Below, piece after piece: positions 38,036-51,233 of a stretch of DNA of 64,000 nt. Source of the stretch: Dentipellis sp. KUC8613 (Eukaryota; Basidiomycota; Agaricomycetes; Russulales; Hericiaceae); contig NSJX01000027.1 of assembly GCA_002286715.1 (NCBI GenBank), forward strand, positions 310,001 through 374,000, written 5' to 3'. Below the pieces are notes generated by a model, which had not been told where the DNA came from, did no database searches, and saw only the letters and a program-made list of their open reading frames with translations. The position numbers were made by a program, and so were the translations under genes. The first letter of the stretch is position 1. Every line of letters begins with the position of its first letter.

Positions 38036-39053
38036 GTCTATTGTCGAGCAGTCAATGCGATGAAGGGCAGAGGACAATACGCTTATTGTCGGAGGGGGGT
38101 GGGGGATCGAGCGACAGGTGCACTGATCGAATTTACCCCCACAGGGCAGAATCTTATACCCCCTCGGGCCCTACGTGAGCTTGGACCTCCAGCCTCGTGT
38201 GGTCCCACGACATGACAACGCGAAGGCCCGAGCAGCAGTGTACTTCGTTGCGAAGAAACAGCGCGCGGTGCTCTGCAGCACTGACGGTCTCGAACGACAT
38301 GGTGGAAGCTTTCGTATGGCCCAGCTGTGCTCTGCTTTTCTGCCAGGCTGTCTACGTTGGACCCATACGTTCGAGTGCTGAACTCTGCTTTCGAGCACCT
38401 ATGCCTATCACGGTGCCCATACTGTGCCTGTGCAATGACCGTCATCAGCTGGTTCTGTTTTGATTCTGTCAGCAACCCTATGCCCTTGCTCATAGCTTTG
38501 CTACGCGGTACGCTTCTTCGCTCAGACCCTTCGTTACGTTCAGACGCGTCTCTGCGCGCGCTAATTCACGACGCGTTGCGTTGTGCCTGTCACGTGCCCA
38601 GCTGTATACGTCGATGCGTGCAATATATTTTTCCTCGTTTCTTTAGGGCAGAGCTACCTAGCGACCTAAAACCTGGAGGCCTGGAGCTTCGAGCTTAGAG
38701 TCTCGCAGAAGAAGAGACGACCATGCTTTCGACGATGATAAGAAGGAACTCGAAAATACCACCACCGACAGGCCTGGGAGCTATGCGACAGCCACGGATG
38801 TAGGCCTGCTCAGGCTGCATGTACAAGTCAACACGCATCGAGTAATGTTTGTTCCCATCGGGAAGAATTAATTGGTTTAAGTATGATGGTACAAGGAGCC
38901 CTAGCGGCGTGTCTACAGTACAGTTTCAGGTCGTCGTCGTCACGTCCATGGGGATATAATCATTAGTGAGTGTGTGCGTGGTGCTCTAAGTTTCCAAACC
39001 ATCCGTCCCATCCATTCCGCGTCAACTACCAACTGCCAATGCAAGATGGACAG
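38036..39053. other. Intergenic region
   Basis: Promoter side of the zinc-binding regulator gene and 3' flank of the His/Pro-rich gene. Many short frames on both strands, none with a motif. Nothing further seen. Confidence 0.5.
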
Positions 39054-39915
39054 CTAGTTGCTCTCGGAGTCCGTCGACGGCGCGGTACTGCGCTGCGCGC
39101 GCCGCTTCGGGCGGCCGCCGTCGTTGGGGCGCTTGATCTTGCCGTCGCGCCCGCGGCGCCAGACCTGGTGCGAGACGTGCTCCTCGAGGACGGCGTGCGC
39201 GGCGTCGCTGACGCCGACGAGAGGCGAGGACGCGAGGCGCAGGAGGTCGGTGACCTGGTACACAGCGGGACCCGCGAGCGGCGATATCGGTGCGGTGATA
39301 GGTGAGGCCTTCACGACATCTGCAATGAAAGCTGCAGTCAGCACAAGCCCCTCTAACGCCGCACATACTGAGAGAAGACTTACCAGCCTGCGCACGTGCA
39401 TCAACGGTGGTGGTAAAGAGACTTAGCTCCGCAACACGCTTCTCGGGCGATGCGGGGATAGAGGATGCGGCCGTCGAGGGCGCGGTGGAGGGTGCGGTGG
39501 AGCGGTCTCTCCAGCTCGCGGTCGATGCGTCCGAGAGGGAGGACGAGGAGGGCGAGCGGGAGTGGGTATAACGCGGCGACGGCGAGCGGCGCTGCTTGAT
39601 GGGTATGGGCGCCTGCTCCTTCACGGGTGCGGGCGCGGTCGGTGCGTGCGTGCGCCACGAGGAGCTGCTCGAGGCGGCGGTCGGCGCGTGGTGCGGGGTG
39701 AACGCCTCGAAGCCGTGCTGGGCGTGGCGCGAGTGGGGGTTGGGATGGGAGGGTGAATGGGGATGATGGGGGTTGGGGTGGGAGTGGGGGGTGGTGTGGC
39801 CATGGTGGAACGCGCCGAAGCTCGTATGGCTATGGCCGTAAGCCGAGGGGTGCGCGAGGAAGTGTCGCGACTGCGCGCCGTGGAACGGGGAGGCGGGGGA
39901 TACGATGGCGGCCAT
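39054..39915 (-). CDS. His/Pro/Ser-rich hypothetical protein
   Basis: Two exons joined at a clean GTAAGT...TTGCAG intron near 39322-39384, in phase (G|AT making Asp in AQADVVKASP). The N-terminal part MAAIVSPASPFHGAQSRHFL leads into a His/Pro-rich tract (HSHPNPHHPHSPSHPNPHSR), then a Ser-rich region with STAPSTAPSTAASSIPASPE. The C-terminal part is better ordered: KRVAELSLFTTTVDARAQ, ASPITAPISPLAGPAVYQVT, DLLRLASSPLVGVSDAAHAV, LEEHVSHQVWRRGRDGKIKR, and basic end KRRAQRSTAPSTDSESN. The ordered C-terminal half suggests a real protein, perhaps nuclear. No family recognised. Confidence 0.65.
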
Positions 39916-41240
39916 TGGAGAAGTGATGCTTGGTGAAGGTGGGGATGCGGTTCGGGATCACGAGGAGTGGATGCTGGGGAGGAGAGGGAGGATGAAGCAA
40001 CGACGACTCGAACGGGGGATTCACCAAGGTAGTGGTTGCAGGCGCTGGACTCTGGAGCGCTGTTCGACTTGGGGGGGCTGGCCATGGCAGGGGGCGGGGT
40101 TTAAGTATCGGACGGGAAGTATACTGCGGCATCTGTGACTAACGTGGATCAGTAACAACCAGCAGTGCCGCCAGAGGATTCCGCATTGTCGTGGGTGGCC
40201 GTGGATGCTACAAAGCCCACCCGAAGCCGCTGCCTGCCGAGCCGCCCCGGCACGAGCGCGCGCCCACGGGAGATCTCTGGATCTCACCGGAGGGAAATCT
40301 CTAGAACGACCCACGCCGAGACACGGCGGTCGTCGAAAGTTCTAGGACAGCATGCAGTCATCCTGCGTCCCTCGCCGACGTGTTCATGAGACCATCTTCC
40401 TGTGAACAGTCAACGTGTATCAGCAGTGTCTTACCGTGCAGCTGAGGTGGACTCGGGAGGAGATGAGTCAAGTCCCGAGGGCAGCATTCCCGAAAAGGCA
40501 ATTGTTGTGCAGCGCTGAATGCCGACAGCGCGGCATCCCGTCAGCCACCGTCCCTCGCCGACGCTCGAAGCCGGCCGCGGGGAAAAGCTGGAGGCGACCG
40601 GCACCTCGACCTCGGCCGGCTTCGCACCTGGCAGATTCGATATCTTGCGTGCCGCCCGCGGGGAAGGCATCTAATCTGATCGCCCCCCATCGGAAAATGA
40701 ATCCACGGCGTTCCGCGATATCGTCGCGGTATGAGCCATTTCTGTGCGTGTGGGTTCTTTGTGGATGCAGGCCTCGGTTGAGAAGTTATGACGAACAGAG
40801 GAGACGGCGAGGCACTCGTAATTACGCCCAGGTGGGTCTGAGCTAACCAAGCATGCGAGCAATGAGATCATAGCAGGCATGCAGCAGCGTGCAGCACATA
40901 CAGCAACCGCAGACGTCCAAGCATCTGCGCGGCAAGATCGGCGCCGCGGCAGTCCAGGCTCGAGAGAAGGAACGCGCCTCGTCCGAACGATTTCCCGCCT
41001 CGACCCAATCGACCCCGGCAGGATCAGAGCCAAGAAGACGGCCGCTCCAAGGGCGACAACGACAGGACTGGCAACGGCCGACTCAAATTTGTTTAGCGCG
41101 TATAAGAGGCACACACTGAAGAGAAAGAGTGCAGAAGCAGATGAGAGGTGCAGTCGATTATAGCATGACATGTCATAAAGCTAGTGGGGTAGATGAGTAT
41201 AGTAGGGGGGTGTAGTGTCCAGATATGTGCGTGTACGGAT
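39916..41240. other. Intergenic region with one weak frame
   Basis: A minus-strand frame 40671-41171 (166 codons, ATG) starts MSCYNRLHLSSASALFLFSV and has two hydrophobic stretches, so a small membrane protein is possible. However, its last 80 residues look random and it sits just past the MAM33 stop. I do not call it. The rest holds the upstream region of the His/Pro-rich gene. Confidence 0.35.
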
Positions 41241-42458
41241 TTAGGCGTCGATGAACTTCTTGACGCCATCCAGCCACTGGACGTACTCCTACACCGCGAA
41301 CGCACATCAGTAACTCAACGAATACAAATTTGAAACGAAACCGCAACGCACCTTTTGCTCCTTGAACTCGGCGTACTCAGGAACGAAGAACGCGAGGCTC
41401 TCGTTGATACCGCGGTCCTGGAGGAACTTCTCGAACTCCTCCTGGACGGTAACGTCGAGAGTATCAAACTACGCCCCTCGATCAGCTTGACTTTCCAACC
41501 TGAACAACGATATGAAATTACCTGGGGACCGATGTACAGGCCACGGCGCTTCCAGTCCGCCTCGGCGGTCAGCTCCGTGCCGACCTTGGTTTCGCGGTAG
41601 AACGAGATGTTGTCCACAACGAACGTGCCCTCCTGGCACATAGCGTCAATCGTGAGGGCACCGGGGGCATTCGCCTGCATAGTACCATGTGACGTCATCG
41701 CAAAAAGTCACGACAAAACAAACCCAATACTCGTCAGAAGAGATTCAAGGATACACGAAGGCGGTATAACAGACCTTGGTGATAGAGAACGAGCAGCGAA
41801 GGGGGTACGCAGAGTTCAAGTCCTCCTGCGACTCGCCCTCAGCCTCATCCTGGAACTCGGACTCCTCCGGGGTCTGGATGTCGGCAATGGAGAAGATCAA
41901 GCGAATGCTACAGCAACCAGCGAATCAGCACATTGTCACCCCTCCACGAGACATTATTTACGCACTCTTCGTTGCCGTACTTGCGGTGCAAGATGACCTC
42001 GTCGTTGCCCGCGACGTCCTCAACCTAACACCGAAAACACCACGCATGGAAAAATTGTCAACACGCCACGCCAGCGTCAGACGCGCAAGGACGCACCTGC
42101 CAGACACCGTGGCTCTTGAACTCCTTCAAGAACTCAGGCTCGCCCTCGGCGGCCGCCTCCTTTTCGTACTGCAGCTCCTCGGCGAGCTTCGTCGACAGCG
42201 CGACGTCAGCTGCATCACACAAGCGCACACCATCATCATCAGTTACCTTCCAGCAAGCTCGCAGAATACACAAAGATACCCACCCTCACCGAGAACCCTC
42301 GTCGACACGTAGAACGACCTCGTCATCGCCGGCGCCGCCGCACGCGCAGCGAGCGCGGGGAGGCGCGCGCGGACGCCCGACACGGCAGACCGCGCGACGA
42401 GCGCGCGGCTCGAGGCGGCTGCGGCCTGGCGGAGAGAGCGGATGGCAGACATGGACAT
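41241..42458 (-). CDS. MAM33: Mitochondrial acidic matrix protein MAM33 (p32/gC1qBP family)
   Basis: Doughnut-shaped trimeric acidic matrix protein of the p32 family, needed for mitochondrial translation and respiration. N terminus MSMSAIRSLRQAAAASSRAL, Arg/Ala/Ser-rich without acids, is a typical matrix targeting peptide. After a phase-1 intron comes ADVALSTKLAEELQYEKEAA, then FLKEFKSHGVWQ, VEDVAGNDEVILHRKYGNEE, IRLIFSIADIQTPEESEFQD with acidic EDEAEGESQEDL-like stretch, and RCSFSITK. Later are ALTIDAMCQEGTFVVDNISF, DWKRRGLYIGPQFDTLD, QEEFEKFLQDRGINESLAFF and VPEYAEFKEQKEYVQWL, ending VKKFIDA at 41241. About seven exons, some very short. The motif order matches MAM33 closely. Confidence 0.95.
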
Positions 42459-43369
42459 GGCGAAGCAAGAGAGAGGTAAGGAGGTGGATTTTGGTCAGGA
42501 GTCGACGAGCACAGAGGACTGCTGGATTCTCAGCCACCGCGTTTTCGCAGGCAACTTTATTCTAGGTCCGCTGTTTGGCAACGGCCTCGGAAACAAACAA
42601 CCGCCTGCGACGCCGCATCCGGGCTACGCCATAGGCTGCGCTGATTTTTGTTCTACTACATTCTGAGAGCCTCGGATATTACTTTCATCTCTAGGTGGTG
42701 TGCAGCGAGTGCGAGAGTTGTGCGGTAGTGACAACCTTCTGAGCAGATAAGCCGCCTCATATTTCTGTGGGAGAAAAGAAGCCTCGGCATTGGCAGTTTG
42801 CATAACAAATGCCATACAGCGTCCTTCCAACACACGAACATTCCAACGCTTCTACCATCTACGTACACGTCAAAGAAAGTTACGAGCACATATGTATAGA
42901 CGAATGTATCCGACACAGCCGGCGACATATAAATTTAAAGTTACAACACCCTAATCAATACAACACCGTCGGTGATAACAGCGACAGTCAGAACGAGAAT
43001 GCGCACGACGGAACCACGGAACACGGATCGACGGAAATTAAATAAATACGAACGAAAGGACTTCATAGAACGAGCCTCCACGAAAAGCGGCACACACACC
43101 GCGGCCCTCCGAACGAGCGCCAGCCGCATTTTCTTGACCGCCACGCACGGGGCCCTGCGTGGTGGTCAAAAAAAGTGACGGATGGAGACCATGGGGAAAG
43201 CCAGCGCGGCGCTTCTTCCGATCTTTGTGGGCGGGCAAGCAGACAGAAACAGATCGACCAGACGAGGCAGAAAAAAAAGCACGAATCGATAGCAAGCAAG
43301 CAACAGAGCCTAAGCACAAGAAACCCATAAAAACACCCCCAGCGCGCACTCTCCTGCCAGCGATCCGAA
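42459..43369. other. Intergenic region
   Basis: Promoter of MAM33 on the left and 3' flank of the Zn(II)2Cys6 gene on the right. AT-rich in the middle (about 42850-43060). No gene recognised. Confidence 0.5.
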
Positions 43370-44679
43370 TCAGGCGGCGGCGATGACAGGCGGGTGCGGG
43401 TCTGCGCCCGCGCCCGAGCCTGTGCCGTTTCCGGTCGTCCCGGTCCCATTTCCGTTGAGGGTCGCCGCGCGCGCGACCGGACTTCCTTCGTCCGAGCTCT
43501 CCTTCGCCACCGGGTCGACGCTCGCAGCAGGCCGCTTTGCCTTCTTCGTCTTCGACGCCGCGGGGCTCTCCTCCGTCGTGCGTCCTCGCTTCTTCTTCTT
43601 CGACTGCTCCGTCGTCGACTCGGCGTTCGCTCCGGAGGGCGCACCGTTCTTCCCCTCTGCATTCTCAGCGGCCTGGCCTTGGGTGGGAGGAAGCTGGCCA
43701 GGCATGGGCATGTACGAGCCAGGAGGATACATAGGGATAGGAGGGTATGCCGGATGGAGCGGATAGTATGAGGGCTGGGGCGGCTGGCCGTTGGGCGAGC
43801 CGTCGCCGTTCAAGTGTGGGTCGTGGGGCGGGGGAGGAGGCGCGTAGCCAGGCGGGGGCGGGTAGTAGTACGGGTAGTAGCCCTCCGGGGGAGGCATAAA
43901 CTGCGGAGGCATAGCAGGATGCCCATTGGGAACGCCGCCGTTTGTCTGATCGCCGGAGGGTGGCCATTGGCCGTCCCCATTTGGCGTATAGCCTGCGCGG
44001 GCGTCAGTGACGCTACTTCTCCCGCCGAGACAGCTGCACTCACCATTGTTGTATGGCTGGTTGTCCGGCTGCGCGAGCTTGTTCTTTCGCTTGTACGGCC
44101 CGCGCTTAATACCCTTCTTCCTCTCCTTCCTGACGCCGTCCATGCACGAGTCCGCGATCCCGTACTTGAGGCAGCGCTCGCACGGGCGGGCCTCATCGCA
44201 CCGCTTACACGCCGCGGCGCAGTTCGTGCACTGCGAATGGCGCGAAATCAGCAGCTGCCCAACAGGCGCAAGACAGAACTTACCGCCATCTTGACCTGCT
44301 TGCGCTTCGGTCGCGTGACGGCACTGGGCGCTGGGGGCGGTGGGAAAGGAGCATAGCCTTGGGGATGATCAAACTCTAAGCAAGACAGCGGATGCCACGT
44401 ATGGGGCGACATACCTGCGGGCGGGGGCGGCGGGGGAGGATAGGCGTACACCAGGCCGGGTGGGGGAAACGGCATCATGTATGCGCCCGGCGGGAGGCCG
44501 TTAGGGGCGTTCGGATCGCCGCCATTGGCGTCGGGGTGGGGCGGGTAGTAGAAGGGGTACGGGCCGCCAGGCGGGGGGTACGACGCGGCCGAGTACTGCT
44601 GGGGAGGGTAGGACGCGACAGGAGGCGGTGGCTGAGGCTGGTCATCGCTTGCGGACGAGGACTTGGAATGGTCGCTCAT
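43370..44679 (-). CDS. Zn(II)2Cys6 fungal transcription factor, Pro/Tyr-rich
   Basis: Sequence-specific fungal regulator with a binuclear zinc cluster. The first exons (MSDHSKSSSASDDQPQ, then a Pro/Tyr/Gly-rich segment) end TRPKRKQVKMA. The following exon completes the cluster as ACTNCAAACKRCDEARPCER and CLKYGIADSC, giving Cys spacing C-x2-C-x6-C-x5-C-x2-C-x8-C with one extra Cys between positions two and three. It is followed by a strongly basic linker RKERKKGIKRGPYKRKNK. The rest is a disordered activation-type region rich in Pro, Tyr, Gly and Asn, a basic KKKKRG patch, and a Gly/Asn/Thr repeat end. No middle-homology regulatory domain is seen, so it belongs to the short Agaricomycete type. 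Regulon unknown. Confidence 0.88.
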
Positions 44680-46870
44680 TTTTAAGGCGGCAGGGCGCGT
44701 GCGGGGAGGACGCAGCGGGCGAGACGCCTAGCAAACAGAGACGATTCTGGGATCATAGTCGGAGGAGATGGGAGGTCAGAGGACGCGGGAGACGGTGGGA
44801 GGACTCGAGGCTCACCTCAACACTCCGACTCAAATTCGGGATTTCCGACTTCGTCGCCGCTCGGACTGATCTGGTGTTCGTCGCTCCGCTCAAAATAATG
44901 CGCGGGGCCAAGCTGCAGACAGCGCATGAACATTGGATCCCGAACTCTGCACACAACACTTACCGAGACGCACGGCGGCGGGTGAGGCAGACTGTCGAGG
45001 ACGGTGATGGGGGGAGTGGTTGAGTGCAAGACAGGGATAAGCCAGCCGCACGTGCGAACAAACCTTGCCGGACGCTTAGCGCCACACAGGCGCTCCCGAA
45101 GCCTGCGCACCGGCCGCTGTGTCGCGCTCGACGTCCTCGACGTCCTCTGCTCCTGACGGCGGCGGCAGAAAGAGTCTGATATTGCCTGCATTGCGGCGGC
45201 ATCAACGATAGGCTCGTAGCCACCCTCCATCTGGTCCCAAGTGGTTCTCGTACTCCGACTCAACCATCCCATCTCCGCCCGCATTCTTCGCTCACCTCTC
45301 TTTCTTTCGTCTCTCTTTCTTCGCCCTTTCTCTGCCATGCTCTTCAACGGTGAGTGCTATCGCCCTGCTCTTTGCACTCCCAGCACTGCACTTTGCCTAC
45401 TGCAGCTCAAATGAAGAGCTGCCGTCTCGCAAGTTACCGTTGTCAGACCACGGTCAGCCCCCAGCGGTACTCCTGCCCTTTTCCGCCGCTTCCAATGCTT
45501 CTTTTAGAGCAAGGTTCTTCGCAGGCGCACGCAGGAACAGTCGCAGCTTCGCCTTGCCACGCAACTTTGGTGTCCAATGCGGGTGCGGTCCCTGTGCTCA
45601 ACAGGCTCCCGTTCCGGCCTGGCATACCCTCGAAATGGCGCATTGTCAGATTCCTGATGATGGCCTGCATCGATAATCACCCGTGCGGCCCACGTCCTGC
45701 TTCATGCGCAGGGAGTCATCATATCATATCTCCATTCAGCCCTTCTATGAAGAGCAACTGCCGTATCCTCGCCTGCTTTCTCTCACAGTCTCCGGGTCAT
45801 CGTTCGGCCTCTGTTGCGCGGGCCACCGCACGATGCGTCTGTAACCTTTTCCAGTCGCCAGGGCTTCACGCCCGTGCTCGGATCTCAGTGTCGCGGCCTC
45901 GGATCGACTGCACCGTCGTCGAGTTGATCATCTTCCGAATTTGTTGACCGTGTCGCGCCCACACACTCTGGCAGACGGAATGGTGCTCGGGGCATCATGC
46001 ATCATGCGTCACGACTGCACGCCAGCGACGATTGGACCACGGCGTCCAATTCCAAGACTTCGGAACTCATGCTCAGGTGTGTATGTATAGTCCGCTGCTG
46101 CTCCGTTGTTTGCTGTACTGTATGCTTCAAGATCATCAGAACGAGACGGAGATGTCACCCCGGCCTCCCACGGGACAGCTCATATGGTCAGCGAGTACTT
46201 TGTATGCACGGCGCGTGTGAGGAACGGGACTGCATTGTCCAAGGCCAGTGATACACATCACAGCTGTACGTCAGAGTTCCGACGAAGATCCCTCTCTTTC
46301 CGTCAGTCTTGTATATGTCGGGCGACGCGACTGTTCCTTATTCTGACCAAATCGCAAAACGATTCAAAGCTCAATTCTCTGCAGGCGAACGGACCTTGTC
46401 GTCTGGTTGATCACAAACAGTTGTGCAAACCATGGCTGAACAACAGTAACTACAGACATTGCATGCAAACCTTGCCATTCAACAGAAAATCAGACGCTTC
46501 TGTTTTCTTTCATTTGACTGCCTGCAGTGCACTTCCGATTGCACTGATAGGTACTCCGAGTTGATGGTGCTGAATCGCAAACAGGGCGAACACCACTCTA
46601 GTAGGATATCTTTAGAAAACCAAAATACATGTCGTGCTCTATCCTATCTCTATAGTACATGGGCTGCGAGATATACGTGAGTTCACCAGCAGTAGATAGC
46701 CTAAGAGAACGTACATTTTTCTACTTTGGATTCGTCATCTGCACTGGCACTCTAGTCTGACCATTCATTTCCGATGAGCTAGGAAATCCCGTAGGTGAGC
46801 TTCCAATCGAGCGGCAATACGAGTACCAGCCGAAAGTGTCCCCCAACTTCCCCGATAGAAACGAAATCGT
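44680..46870. other. Long intergenic region; possible mini-exon at 45338
   Basis: About 2.2 kb. A pyrimidine-rich leader (about 45290-45335) precedes ATG at 45338 and a GTGAGT donor 13 bases on, which looks like the start of a spliced plus-strand gene. The downstream frame, open to about 45947, is Cys/Ser/His-rich with no motif, and I could not chain further exons. It could be a spliced noncoding RNA or an unrecognised gene. Confidence 0.3.
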
Positions 46871-49427
<2,557 letters not shown>

Positions 49428-51233
49428 ATGTCATCATCAGATGGAAATCCAAGGTTCGTGTCCAATCCTATGAATCTGTCGATACAAGGGCTGACACGTC
49501 GACGAACTACGAACACCAGCTCCAGGCAAACAGAATGGCAACATGTGGCCCGTCTTAAACTCGTCGAAATAGACGACATCGCCTCTCGTACAAGGGAGCT
49601 TGCCTTCAATCAGGCGGAAGAGCAACTGCGCGAGCTCGCGCGCGTCGCACGCCGCTTCAAGGTTCGACGAAACAGCCTGCTCCCCGTTTCTCGCCTCCCC
49701 GCTGAAGCGCTATGCCATATATTTTCCCTCGCCGTGATGGCTGATATCGGTCCAGAGGACCCAGTATGGGACATCGTGGATACCAGAACTTGGGCCGCAC
49801 GGGATCGGACCACGATTACGCATGTCTGCCACCAATGGCGAGAAATTGCACTCTCCTACCCTGTGCTTTGGACAAGCATTATCTGCGGTGCTTCTGAGGA
49901 GTACTATGCAGAGGTCCTCTCCCGTTCGGGAACACTACCGTTGACGATGAGTGGGGATCAAGGTATAGGCGCGGGCCTCGCAGAACTGGCGCGCATCGAA
50001 GATCTGGCACTTTCCACGACCCCGTCTGGGATGAAAGATCTCGGACAGGGAACGTTCGGCCCTGCACCCCTGCTTAGATCCCTTCAGCTTGAGTGCGTAC
50101 ATGACAATGAAGACCTGCTGCCATACATAATGCTCGGCGAAGGCGACGTCCCACTTCCCTGCCTCACACGCCTTGTCCTGATCGACTGCATTCTGCCATG
50201 GAGCTCACCAATCTTCAGCAACCTCGTGCACCTAGAGATCCAGATGCCCATTCACGTGCACGCAACCAACTCCTCCGCACGGAAACCCTCGCAAGACGAC
50301 CTATTCAGCATCCTGCGAGCCGCGACGGGCCTCAGAACGTTGATTCTCGCGCACGGCGCCTGCACTTCTGAGTCCATGGCCGCACAGGTGCTCCCGCTCC
50401 CCCACCTAGAAAACCTCACACTCCGAGGCCATGCCATGCACATGGCCTACTTTTACGCCAGCATCCGTATCCCAACCGCAGCAACGGTCGTCCTCAAGCT
50501 GAGCTCCTTCTACGTCTTTGACGAGCAAGGTAGCGTATTAGAGGTGATGCTGCCCTTGCTGTGCATGCGCGACCGCGCCGACGGCGTCTTCTCGCCGAAC
50601 ATGCTTTCCATCGTCGCAGCCGATATCAAGCCCGCCGACGCGGACATGGTGGATGTAAAATTCCAACTATCAAACATCTCCGCTCTAGATCACCAGCACC
50701 CGCAATGCGGACCTGCCAGTGCCTATCGCGAGATCGTCGCCTCCAACTCAAAACCATTGTATACGCTCCGATTCTACTTCTTCCTCCATCACTACAATGC
50801 CAGGTCGAATGTGCTAGGAATGGTCTATCGGAATCTGCCGCTGGACGCCGTGCACACCCTGTTCGTCGCGGGCACTCGCTTGCAAACGAAAGTGTGGTGG
50901 GAGAGGCTCTTCAGACGCAGCACGGAGGCGGACAACAACCACATCCACACGCTCTACGTCGATGCTCTAGGCGAGGCCTACCAGTGTGCCCTGCCGTTAT
51001 GTCCAGAGCCAGATTCGGGCGCGCCGCTTTTTCCCTCCCTGCGGCATGTTGGCGTCCGGGAACCAGGCCCATTTCTGGAAATAGACACTCTTGCGCTAGT
51101 ACACCGTGTGGCGAGCGTCCGCAAGCTCGGGGGTACGAGCCCTGAATTCTGGATCAATGCAGCAGGAGAATATGTTGCTGCCGAGGCCTTGCTACGATCA
51201 AGTTCGCTTCCAAATGACGGCGTGCTTGATTGA
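49428..51233 (+). CDS. F-box protein, intronless
   Basis: Single exon of 601 codons. A coiled-coil-like N terminus (RTRELAFNQAEEQLRELARV, ARRFKVRRNSLLPVSRLP) leads into the F-box LPAEALCHIFSLAVM, then TTITHVCHQWREIALSYPVL and WTSI, typical of expanded Agaricomycete F-box families that feed SCF ubiquitin ligases. The long C-terminal part has irregular leucine-rich strands (LLRSLQLECV, LTRLVLIDCILPW, LVHLEIQMPIHV, LRTLILAHGAC, LENLTLRGHAM) consistent with a degenerate LRR-like ligand arm. No other domain. It shares the NSLLP..RLP motif and layout with the F-box gene at 8034-9916 but the C termini are unrelated by eye. Target unknown. Confidence 0.9.
   Translation: MSSSDGNPRFVSNPMNLSIQGLTRRRTTNTSSRQTEWQHVARLKLVEIDDIASRTRELAFNQAEEQLRELARVARRFKVRRNSLLPVSRLPAEALCHIFSLAVMADIGPEDPVWDIVDTRTWAARDRTTITHVCHQWREIALSYPVLWTSIICGASEEYYAEVLSRSGTLPLTMSGDQGIGAGLAELARIEDLALSTTPSGMKDLGQGTFGPAPLLRSLQLECVHDNEDLLPYIMLGEGDVPLPCLTRLVLIDCILPWSSPIFSNLVHLEIQMPIHVHATNSSARKPSQDDLFSILRAATGLRTLILAHGACTSESMAAQVLPLPHLENLTLRGHAMHMAYFYASIRIPTAATVVLKLSSFYVFDEQGSVLEVMLPLLCMRDRADGVFSPNMLSIVAADIKPADADMVDVKFQLSNISALDHQHPQCGPASAYREIVASNSKPLYTLRFYFFLHHYNARSNVLGMVYRNLPLDAVHTLFVAGTRLQTKVWWERLFRRSTEADNNHIHTLYVDALGEAYQCALPLCPEPDSGAPLFPSLRHVGVREPGPFLEIDTLALVHRVASVRKLGGTSPEFWINAAGEYVAAEALLRSSSLPNDGVLD

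Noticed and set aside
40671..41171. Minus-strand 166-codon frame with two hydrophobic segments
   Set aside because: The second half looks random, no homologous motif, and it lies in the 3' flank of MAM33; insufficient for a gene call.
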